From Aminipila sp032051575 (GTDB lineage: Bacteria; Bacillota; Clostridia; Peptostreptococcales; Anaerovoracaceae): DNA of 64,000 nucleotides. The DNA lies in contig NZ_DAMBYD010000004.1 in the NCBI RefSeq assembly GCF_032051575.1, positions 124,001 through 188,000 on the forward strand, written 5' to 3'. The notes beneath the pieces were generated by a model that saw only the letters and a program-made list of their open reading frames with translations, did no database searches and was not told where the DNA came from. This document shows positions 16,788-22,731 of this stretch, one piece after another. The position numbers and the translations under genes are program-made. Every line of letters starts with the position of its first letter. Position 1 is the stretch's first letter.

Positions 16788-16885
16788 AGTAGAATTATCT
16801 GAGGTCGGAAATGGTTCCCGGCACACTCTGTAAAGAGTACCTGAGATGATGGATACACCGCCCATCCTTATAATTCTACTTTTTA
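16788..16885 (+). ncRNA. Candidate structured RNA with cloverleaf-like fold
   Basis: A perfect 11-bp closing stem AGTAGAATTAT (16788-16798) / ATAATTCTACT (16870-16880), followed by five T, encloses an AGGT/ACCT helix around two hairpins (GGAA-atgg-TTCC and ACTCT-gtaa-AGAGT) and a third hairpin (GATG...CATC). The enclosed part is GC-richer than the surrounding DNA, and no reading frame explains it. It does not match tRNA landmarks or the riboswitch classes I can recall. It could be an element-borne regulatory RNA or a long terminator. No promoter is obvious apart from TATAAT at 16775. Confidence 0.45.
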
Positions 16886-17229
16886 GTTGTTGAGATTTGT
16901 AAGATACATATCGTATTTAACAAATCTTTTTTTATTTTCTAAATTTTTATCAAGATATAGTGAATTTATAACAAGATATAAATATCGATGAATTTATTGA
17001 TAATTACAGAATCCGATTTAGATCAGGTTGAAGGCTAATATTTGCGAATTTGGTGTAACAGTATTTTAATACTTGAAATTTAGAGAGTATGACTTTGTGA
17101 TTGCTAGATATGATCTATTGAATGGCATTCTGCTGAGACTATAGCAATAAGTCTGGCGATTTGATATTAGATACTATGAGGACAGTCAGAACCTTTTAAA
17201 TAAAGGCGGCTGTCCTTATCAATGTGACA
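16886..17229. other. Gene-poor stretch
   Basis: AT-rich, with no supported gene. A stem AGGACAG/CTGTCCT (17179-17216) lies just past the stop of the minus-strand HTH gene at 17230 and may terminate that operon, though its T-run is poor. Confidence 0.4.
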
Positions 17230-17427
17230 TTATTGTACATTAAGTTCGAAAATTTCCTCAACGGGTGTGTGTAAGAGCTTGGCAAGTTTCATAGCTAACT
17301 CTAAAGTTGGATTATACTTATCGTTTTCAATTGCATTAATCGTCTGGCGAGTTACACCTAGTTCATTGGCAAGATCTTCTTGACGCAACCCTATTTGTTT
17401 GCGAAGTTCCTTAATTTTATTTTTCAT
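17230..17427 (-). CDS. Xre-family HTH regulator
   Basis: 65 aa from ATG 17427; a TTG three codons upstream is possible. The protein is a single Cro/C1-type HTH (IKELRKQIGLRQEDLANELG, VTRQTINAIENDKYNPTLEL) ending TPVEEIFELN, a form often paired with a small membrane protein. It overlaps the preceding gene by 11 nt, so the two are co-translated. It probably represses its own operon. Confidence 0.8.
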   Translation of the reverse strand: MKNKIKELRKQIGLRQEDLANELGVTRQTINAIENDKYNPTLELAMKLAKLLHTPVEEIFELNVQ

Positions 17428-17635
17428 CTTTGCCAAGCTTCCATTTTAAATATTGACTGATTGCCAAGAAAATTAAATTTTGAGTCATAAGCAGTAGGAA
17501 CGCAGGAGTGTTAAAATCACCTTGCTTTACATAGTCTAATATTGTCCATGTAAACAAGAATAAAACAGTATAGAACCATGCCCATTTTATTGATGTAAGA
17601 TTAATTGCCATTTCCATTTCATCCATTCTTTTCAT
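17417..17635 (-). CDS. Small membrane protein paired with an HTH regulator (72 aa)
   Basis: ATG 17635 was chosen because AAAGGAGACTAACTAT precedes it; the frame is open for 20 codons upstream but would overlap the preceding peptide gene. Two hydrophobic segments (about residues 15-32 and 44-62; WAWFYTVLFLFTWTILDYV, LLLMTQNLIFLAISQYL). This size and pairing with a compact HTH protein is common in Clostridia. Function unknown. Confidence 0.65.
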   Translation of the reverse strand: MKRMDEMEMAINLTSIKWAWFYTVLFLFTWTILDYVKQGDFNTPAFLLLMTQNLIFLAISQYLKWKLGKDEK

Positions 17636-17649
17636 ATAGTTAGTCTCCT

Positions 17650-17724
17650 TTAAATAATAAATAATTTGCCAAGAGCAAGAATAATAGCAGAGCAAGCTGT
17701 GGTATAGAATAAAAACTTCTTCAT
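17650..17724 (-). CDS. 24-aa hydrophobic peptide heading a small operon
   Basis: ATG 17724 follows GAAAGGGGAAATATT on the minus strand. The product starts MKKFLFYTTACSAIILALGK and consists of a basic N-terminus and one hydrophobic helix. It lies 14 nt before the 72-aa membrane protein gene. It could be a leader peptide, a membrane toxin or part of a sensor unit with the HTH regulator. No antisense RNA is seen, unlike the type I modules. Confidence 0.5.
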   Translation of the reverse strand: MKKFLFYTTACSAIILALGKLFII

Positions 17725-17742
17725 AATATTTCCCCTTTCAAA

Positions 17743-17946
17743 ACAAAGGAAACCTATAGAATTCAGGACCTTTAATGGGACTTTAACTCCTGCCGTTATC
17801 CAGGCAAATGTAAAATATGCTGCAGGATTTATAAATGCAGCTGAAAGGTCAAGAACTAAAAATAATGAAAGTTTTAATGTTACGGATCATGACAAACGGC
17901 GGGGAGGAATCATTAACAGTTATGCAGCAATGGAAAATAATCAGTA
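17743..17946 (+). pseudogene. C-terminal fragment of an amidoligase-like gene (copy 1)
   Basis: Frame without a start: IEFRTFNGTLTPAVIQANVK, then YAAGFINAAERSRTKNN..., ending INSYAAMENNQ. The first part matches codon for codon the end of the truncated amidoligase at 20439-20975. This copy retains the true C-terminus that the other lost. It begins at the sequence CAAAGGAAAC, which is also present at the matching point (20900) of the other copy. Confidence 0.75.
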
Positions 17947-17959
17947 AAATAACTCTATT

Positions 17960-18049
17960 ATGAACGTTCTTGATACAGTCTGTTCTAGGAAAGAGGATAA
18001 AGAACACCTTTTAGCGGTAATGGTTAGAAATAGGTGGACCCATAGGTAA
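17960..18049 (+). repeat. Second copy of the conserved 3' motif (29-aa ORF)
   Basis: ATG 17960 opens a 29-codon frame, MNVLDTVCSRKEDKEHLLAV through RNRWTHR. It is identical except for one codon to 20995-21084 and shares its last 15 codons with 16710-16769. There is no ribosome-binding site. It follows both amidoligase tails at the same distance, so it belongs to the duplicated segment. Confidence 0.6.
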
Positions 18050-18101
18050 TAATGTTATAATAGGAATCGGAGATTATAAGAAAAAGGAACTTTTTTAGGT
18101 G

Positions 18102-18194
18102 CCTCTGAAATTTCAGGGATAACTCCAGTTACGGAGTCTAGGGCTTCCAGACCCAATAATACTTACCCTCCCTTGTCCCCTTGGCCGTCAGAGG
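18102..18194 (+). ncRNA. Candidate bridge RNA of the IS110 remnant
   Basis: CCTCTGA (18102-18108) pairs with TCAGAGG (18188-18194) and encloses smaller stems: TGAAATTTCA, ACTCC/GGAGT and GGG...CCC. IS110-family left ends encode bridge RNAs with internal loops that pair with target and donor DNA. Position just upstream of the transposase and multi-stem shape fit, but the two guide loops could not be assigned without the target site. Confidence 0.45.
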
Positions 18195-18263
18195 ATGTGA
18201 TTCCAGTAGAGAGACTTATCAGTTGAGGGTGTGGTTCGGTTGCCAAACAGCAGGGAAATCAAC

Positions 18264-18614
18264 ATGAGCAAGCGAAAAGAAGAACTGATTTATGTGGGTA
18301 TAGACCTGCATAAAGACTCTCACACAGCAGTTATTTTAGACTGCTGTAACATAAAATTCGGCAAAATTACCTATGTCAATACACTAGCTGAATTCCCAAA
18401 GTTGATTAGGAAAGCGAACAAGTATTTCACTGAAAAGAAACAATCTGTTTACGGATTAGAGAACGCTTACGGCTACGGTCGAGGGCTAGCAGTCGGGTTT
18501 ATTTCTAAAGGTTTGATAGTCAAGGATGTGAATACTTCCTTTGCTCATAGACAAGACAAATGCCGAGCTATGTATAAAAAAGGTGACAGTGATGATGCAG
18601 AAGTCATCGATTAG
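18264..18614 (+). pseudogene. IS110-family transposase, N-terminal DEDD domain only
   Basis: From ATG 18264 (MSKRKEELIYVGIDLHKDSH), 116 aa up to TAG; full-length relatives are ~330-400 aa. Acidic residues of the RuvC-like DEDD core are visible: Asp in VGIDLHKD, Glu in GLENAYGYG, Asp in VKDVNT and Asp in GDSDDAEVI. The frame ends just after this last motif, so the C-terminal Tnp2 domain with the catalytic serine is absent. Upstream in-frame codons from 18231 have no ribosome-binding site. Confidence 0.85.
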
Positions 18615-18844
18615 CTATTCTAATTATGACTAGAAGAACAAAGAGATAAAATGTCGATTAATAGAAAAAAATAGAAAATAGTAAATAGTTAAAAATATAA
18701 ATAGTAAGGTATAATTATTACAAGGTCAGGGGGGATGCCTAATGGGGGAGTAGAAAGGCACAAATTATTGTAATAATATGAAAATTTAAGCTTAATTCTT
18801 AAATTAATCTATTTTTTTATGGAAAACGAGAAAGAAGGTACACT
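18615..18844. other. Intergenic region with probable promoter
   Basis: AT-rich; a TATAAT at about 18711 precedes a G-rich patch (GGTCAGGGGGGATGCC, 18723-18738). Probably the promoter and leader of the secreted protein gene at 18845. No remaining transposase sequence could be recognised. Confidence 0.35.
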
Positions 18845-19483
18845 ATGAAAAAAAGAAAATACATTATGATTTCGTTCACTTTAATTCTTTGTCTGCTTTT
18901 CTCAACAGCAATAACTTTTGCAGGAAACAGGAGTCAAAATAATCAAGTTATTCAGACTAGCGCAGATTCTTTTATTGCAAATGGTGAAGAATATACCATC
19001 GAAAAACAAGAATGTAAAACATTAACCGAAACTAAAATGTATGATAGTCAGAACAATCTAGTTGGACATATGAAGTATGATAAAATTAATGGAAAATTAT
19101 TTGACTTACTTGAAAATAAAGAAATCTCATCAAAAAACATAGAAAAATCAAATAAAAGATTAACGAGGAAAATAGATTCAGAAGGATATTCTTATCAAGG
19201 TAGTTATCAGATAGATTTGGGTTATGTAGCAGGCACAGCATCGCTTATATTAACACTAACAAGCGGTGGCATAGCTTTAGGCCAAGCAATTGCAATTGCA
19301 GGTGCAGTTACTACATATGGGGCTTCCTTTATATATATAAAAGGTGAGTTATGGACAAAAACCGATACTCAATTTAATTATGTGAAAAAAATTGAGAACG
19401 TCTATGAAACGGTGAGTGAAAAAAATCATAAACTAGGAGGACCTTTTACATACCGTCAAAAAAAGGCAGTAGACGCTGCTTGA
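18845..19483 (+). CDS. Secreted protein with a glycine/alanine-rich hydrophobic segment (possible bacteriocin-like)
   Basis: ATG 18845 follows AGAAAGAAGGTACACT. The 212-aa product has a signal peptide (KYIMISFTLILCLLFSTAITFA, cut near residue 27), a polar middle and a long hydrophobic Gly/Ala-rich stretch (about residues 130-165; YVAGTASLILTLTSGGIALG and following). It ends with a basic polar tail. Layout and its membrane-protein neighbour recall secreted antimicrobial proteins such as the geobacillin-26 type, but this is only a suggestion. It is not a recognised enzyme. Confidence 0.5.
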   Translation: MKKRKYIMISFTLILCLLFSTAITFAGNRSQNNQVIQTSADSFIANGEEYTIEKQECKTLTETKMYDSQNNLVGHMKYDKINGKLFDLLENKEISSKNIEKSNKRLTRKIDSEGYSYQGSYQIDLGYVAGTASLILTLTSGGIALGQAIAIAGAVTTYGASFIYIKGELWTKTDTQFNYVKKIENVYETVSEKNHKLGGPFTYRQKKAVDAA

Positions 19484-19760
19484 TATAGTGTAATAATCAT
19501 AAAGAAAAACTGAAGAAAAAACTTAAATAAATTAACTTAATTTTAGCATTGAAGTTTTGAAGCATGATAGGTATCAAAGCTGCATATTGGATAAAGCTAG
19601 AAAATACTTCCAAGGAAGGGGAGTATTCTCTAGCTTATTGTAAATTGTACGTTGATTTAGGCTAAACAGTACAATAATTTTTTAAAAGGTTTGGAGGTTT
19701 AATATTGTAATTTAGAAATACATTAAGAGTTCAGATAAAAAGAAAAAGTGAGGATATGGG
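19484..19760. other. Intergenic region with a long hairpin
   Basis: A near-perfect 13-bp stem GCTAGAAAATACT/AGTATTCTCTAGC (19596-19634, one mismatch), followed by TTATTG, probably terminates the secreted-protein transcript. No gene is seen. Confidence 0.45.
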
Positions 19761-20267
19761 ATGAGAAAAATTCGTTTCACAAGCCAAAAAAACAAAAAAA
19801 TGATAAGTAAATTAGTATGGATTTGGGGAGTGTCAGCTATAATATACAATATGGTGCTTATTTCAAAATATTTCAATGAAGAGAAACCTTGGGAGTTTGG
19901 TAGTGTGTTAAAGGAAAACAATACACTTTTAGCTTCTCTGTCGGTTCCTTTTGCAATTTGTTTGGCAGTGAAGCTGATAGAGTTTTTTATCATACGTTTT
20001 AATTTAGGAGAAACTGTGGCAAAAGATAAATTAGTTTTGTCTTGGTTGATTGAGCATTTTTATATCAGTTATAAAGCCGATCAAGTTGTGCTAAAAGATG
20101 AAACAATCTTACTAATATTGCAGTTTATATTATGCATATTTGGATTTTTTATTCAACTAAAATGGTATAGCATAGGTATGATAGGAATACTTCTTTACTT
20201 GTATCTTTATATTTCATTAAATTTTCAGGATATTAAGAATCTTTTAAAAAAAGTTTATGATTTATAA
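19761..20267 (+). CDS. Multi-spanning membrane protein (168 aa), possible immunity partner
   Basis: ATG 19761 follows GTGAGGATATGGG. It has a basic N-terminus and four hydrophobic segments (about residues 18-36, 53-75, 113-130 and 134-152). No family motif. Small four-helix membrane proteins next to secreted bacteriocin-like proteins are often immunity proteins. The idea rests only on context here. The gene is separated from the secreted-protein gene by a hairpin, so it may have its own promoter. Confidence 0.45.
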   Translation: MRKIRFTSQKNKKMISKLVWIWGVSAIIYNMVLISKYFNEEKPWEFGSVLKENNTLLASLSVPFAICLAVKLIEFFIIRFNLGETVAKDKLVLSWLIEHFYISYKADQVVLKDETILLILQFILCIFGFFIQLKWYSIGMIGILLYLYLYISLNFQDIKNLLKKVYDL

Positions 20268-20438
20268 TTAGAAGAGTAAATTAAAAACTGTTTTGAGTGA
20301 TGTATATTAAAAATATAAGCTTAAGACAGTTTTTTTATTATTATAATAATTAAATAAAACATTTTGTACTTTGTTGGACTTTCTACTATATTGACACCAG
20401 TCTGAGTTTTTTCTCTATAAAATGATAAATTAGCATAT

Positions 20439-20984
20439 TTGTGCATTATTAGAGGATTAAACAGAGATTATGGGTCAGTAACAGCAGGCAATAGAGGCGG
20501 AGAACTTATATCTCCAATATTAACTGATCCCCCTGAAACATGGAGGACACTTGAAACTGTTTGTGAAGTTGCAAAATGGCAAGGTGCACAGGTAAACTTT
20601 GATACGGGAGGCCACATCCACATAGGAGTTGAAAATGCTTTAGCTGGTAAAAGACAGCGTTGGAGAAGATTTTTTAAAATGAGTAGTGGGTTTGAAGATG
20701 TATTTCATAAAATTGCCGGAGGAGAACAAGGTGTTTTTAGAGGTGTACACGATAGTCACTATACACAATCTGCGAGAGCTCAAAGCCATACTGGACTGGT
20801 AGCAAGGATGCCCGATGAAGCGGATATACATACTTTTCAAAGTATCATTGGAAATATTGGCGAAGATAAGTATAGAAGTATAAATTTACTGCCATTTGCT
20901 TCAAAGGAAACTATAGAATTCAGGACCTTTAATGGGACTTTAACTCCTGCCGTTATCCAGTCAAATGTAAAATAATCAGTAAGA
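20439..20984 (+). pseudogene. Truncated amidoligase-like gene (copy 2)
   Basis: The frame lacks the N-terminal ~50 residues and the C-terminus. The kept part has the amidoligase landmarks GNRGGELISPIL, the glycine-rich GGHIHIGVE and EFRTFNGTL, as in putative Amidoligase_2 (PF12224) enzymes of the ATP-grasp-like/glutamine-synthetase-fold class often found on mobile elements. It ends SNVK then TAA. Comparison with the copy at 17743 shows that a 122-bp deletion between two AAAATA repeats removed the end and shifted the frame. No ribosome-binding site precedes the first methionine codon. Confidence 0.75.
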
Positions 20985-20994
20985 TAACTCTATT

Positions 20995-21084
20995 ATGAAC
21001 GTTCTTGATACAGTCTGTTCTAGGAAAGAGGATAAAGAACACCTTTTAGCGGTAATGGTGAGAAATAGGTGGGCGCATAGGTAA
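20995..21084 (+). repeat. Third copy of the conserved 3' motif (29-aa ORF)
   Basis: Identical layout to 17960-18049 (MNVLDTVCSRKEDKEHLLAV through RNRWAHR), after the second amidoligase fragment. No ribosome-binding site. Confidence 0.6.
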
Positions 21085-21225
21085 ATTAATTTTATAATAG
21101 AAATCAGAGAATATTCTAAACTATATTAGTAAATTCATTTATAAATTGATTGATAAATTCATTGACATATATATATAATAAGAATAATATAAAAATATAG
21201 ATTGAATGAAAGGCAGGTATTTTTT

Positions 21226-21555
21226 ATGAAAGATACATTATCAATAAATGACGTTATGAATACGCTGGTTCCTATTACACGTTTTAATAAAGGAGAGGCA
21301 AATAAAATATTTGAAGAAGTGAAAGAGGAAGGCGTCAAGCTAGTTATAAAAAACAATTCTCCTTCATGTGTTTTAATTAATCCTGAGAAATATGAAGCTA
21401 TGGTGGAAGCACTGGAGGACTATGCTTTATATTTTGAAGCGGAAGAAAGAATGAAAAATGTATCAAAGGATGGATTACTTTCAGAAGAACAGGTTATGGA
21501 CGAATTAGGAATTACAGAAGCTGATTTAGATGGGGTTGAAGTGGAGATTGAATAA
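21226..21555 (+). CDS. Type II antitoxin, Phd/YefM-RelB-like
   Basis: ATG 21226 follows AAAGGCAGG, and an in-frame ATG lies at 21202 without a site. The 109-aa product begins MKDTLSINDVMNTLVPITRF, has a KLVIKNNSPSCVLINPEKYE segment as in Phd/YefM antitoxins, and an acidic C-terminus (LDGVEVEIE). Its stop shares a base with the start of the toxin gene (TAATG), the classical coupling of TA operons. It would neutralise the toxin and repress the operon. Confidence 0.82.
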   Translation: MKDTLSINDVMNTLVPITRFNKGEANKIFEEVKEEGVKLVIKNNSPSCVLINPEKYEAMVEALEDYALYFEAEERMKNVSKDGLLSEEQVMDELGITEADLDGVEVEIE

Positions 21556-21872
21556 TGGAATGGACTATAGAATACACAAGGGAAGCAAAAGAGGATATTA
21601 AGGCTCTTGATGGGACTCAAAGAAAGCAGGTTATTAAAGCTATTAATAAAGTATCATATAATCCACTTCCAAATTCTGAGGGTGGATATGGTAAACCTTT
21701 AGGTAATCATTTAACAAGTAATTTAGCTGGTTATATGAAGATAAAGCTGCTGAAATTAGGTTTACGAATTGTGTATGGTATAGAAAGAAAAGATGGTATT
21801 ATGCGTATCGTAATAGTTTCAGTCAGAACGGATGAAGAAGTGTACAAGATGGCGTATGAAAGAATTAAATAA
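21555..21872 (+). CDS. RelE/ParE-superfamily toxin
   Basis: 105 aa, MEWTIEYTREAKEDIKALDG, then a GYGKPLGNHLTSNLAGYMKI core and LGLRIVYGIERKDG and VSVRTDEEVYKMAYER at the C-terminus, as in RelE-type mRNA interferases of the YafQ/YoeB kind. Basic residues line the central strands. Full length and in an intact operon with its antitoxin, unlike the orphan antitoxin at 6905. Confidence 0.85.
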   Translation: MEWTIEYTREAKEDIKALDGTQRKQVIKAINKVSYNPLPNSEGGYGKPLGNHLTSNLAGYMKIKLLKLGLRIVYGIERKDGIMRIVIVSVRTDEEVYKMAYERIK

Positions 21873-21909
21873 AAATAGGATAAACCTTTAGGTTATTGGA
21901 GGTAGAAAA

Positions 21910-22272
21910 ATGCTAAATTTAGTAGGTGAAGAAATAAAAGATATAGAAGAAATCAAGCAGAAATATGTTATTTCTTTAGAGATGCCAAAGGAACTTTATG
22001 CTGCAGATGAAATCAGAGAGTTAGTAGCTACAATCTGTGGTAAGGAATATGTAGATGCAGAATGTGCAGAGACAAGATGGCATATGAGGACAAAAACAGC
22101 TAAAAATATTGGTTTAACACTTATTACACTTATGGAAGCGGAGAAGGGCTTCCCTGATGATGATGCTTTTGAACCTGTCATAATCTATGATGAACGTATA
22201 GGAAAAAGCTTTAGAGTATCAAAAATAGGCCAAGAGCAAACGGGAGATATTATAAATGAAACAAGATATTGA
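21910..22272 (+). CDS. Hypothetical protein (120 aa)
   Basis: ATG 21910 follows ATTGGAGGTAGAAA. Soluble, acidic, with no recognised motif; the segment TRWHMRTKTAKNIGLTLITL is its most distinctive part. Its end overlaps the start of the DUF5071-like gene by 17 nt, so the two are probably translated together. Confidence 0.55.
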   Translation: MLNLVGEEIKDIEEIKQKYVISLEMPKELYAADEIRELVATICGKEYVDAECAETRWHMRTKTAKNIGLTLITLMEAEKGFPDDDAFEPVIIYDERIGKSFRVSKIGQEQTGDIINETRY

Positions 22273-22696
22273 TACATTGCTTCAAAAGTTAAGCTGGGAT
22301 AAAGATACTAATATACAACAAAAAGCTGTAAAAGAATTAATAGAAATTGATGAGAAGGACATATTCAAGCTAATTCAGCCAAAGGATAAGAATCATTGGG
22401 ATAACGCTGCTTTGGTATTGAAACAAATTGGTTATCCAAGGAATAAATCAGCAATTCCTGGATTGATTGAGTGGCTACAAGATATGAATTGGCCAGGTGC
22501 ATGGACAGCATTAGAAACACTTCAAGCTATAGATATTCCCATATTGATCCCATATATTGAGAATGCTTTAAAAAAAGCATTACAGGAAGATGATGAAATG
22601 TGGCTTATGGGACTTAAGGAGCTTGTGATTAATAGGTTAAGAGTTGCCCCAACAGATTTTACTAACCTAGAGTTATATAAGATGGTTAATATTTGA
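22256..22696 (+). CDS. DUF5071-like HEAT-repeat protein
   Basis: 146 aa, starting within the preceding gene. The DHIL-type HEAT-like core is visible: WDNAALVLKQIGYPRNKSAI, GLIEWLQDMNWPGAWTALET, LIPYIENALKKALQEDDEMW. This is the DUF5071 pattern. Such short helical repeat proteins are common in Firmicutes and their function is unknown. Confidence 0.75.
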   Translation: MKQDIDTLLQKLSWDKDTNIQQKAVKELIEIDEKDIFKLIQPKDKNHWDNAALVLKQIGYPRNKSAIPGLIEWLQDMNWPGAWTALETLQAIDIPILIPYIENALKKALQEDDEMWLMGLKELVINRLRVAPTDFTNLELYKMVNI

Positions 22697-22731
22697 AAAA
22701 TAATATAGACTACAAATTATCGGAGGGAAAA

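Larger units (their letters stand above)
18060..18614 (+). mobile_element. Remnant of an IS110-family insertion sequence
   Basis: A structured ~200-bp non-coding left end is followed by the 5' third of an IS110-type transposase. The right part, with the serine-containing C-terminal domain, is missing. IS110 elements lack terminal inverted repeats, so the outer limits are estimates; the left limit may lie nearer 18080. Confidence 0.65.

Noticed and set aside
16788..16885. tRNA gene
   Set aside because: The fold is cloverleaf-like, but stem lengths differ and the T-loop GTTCRA, the anticodon arm and the CCA-type end are missing.
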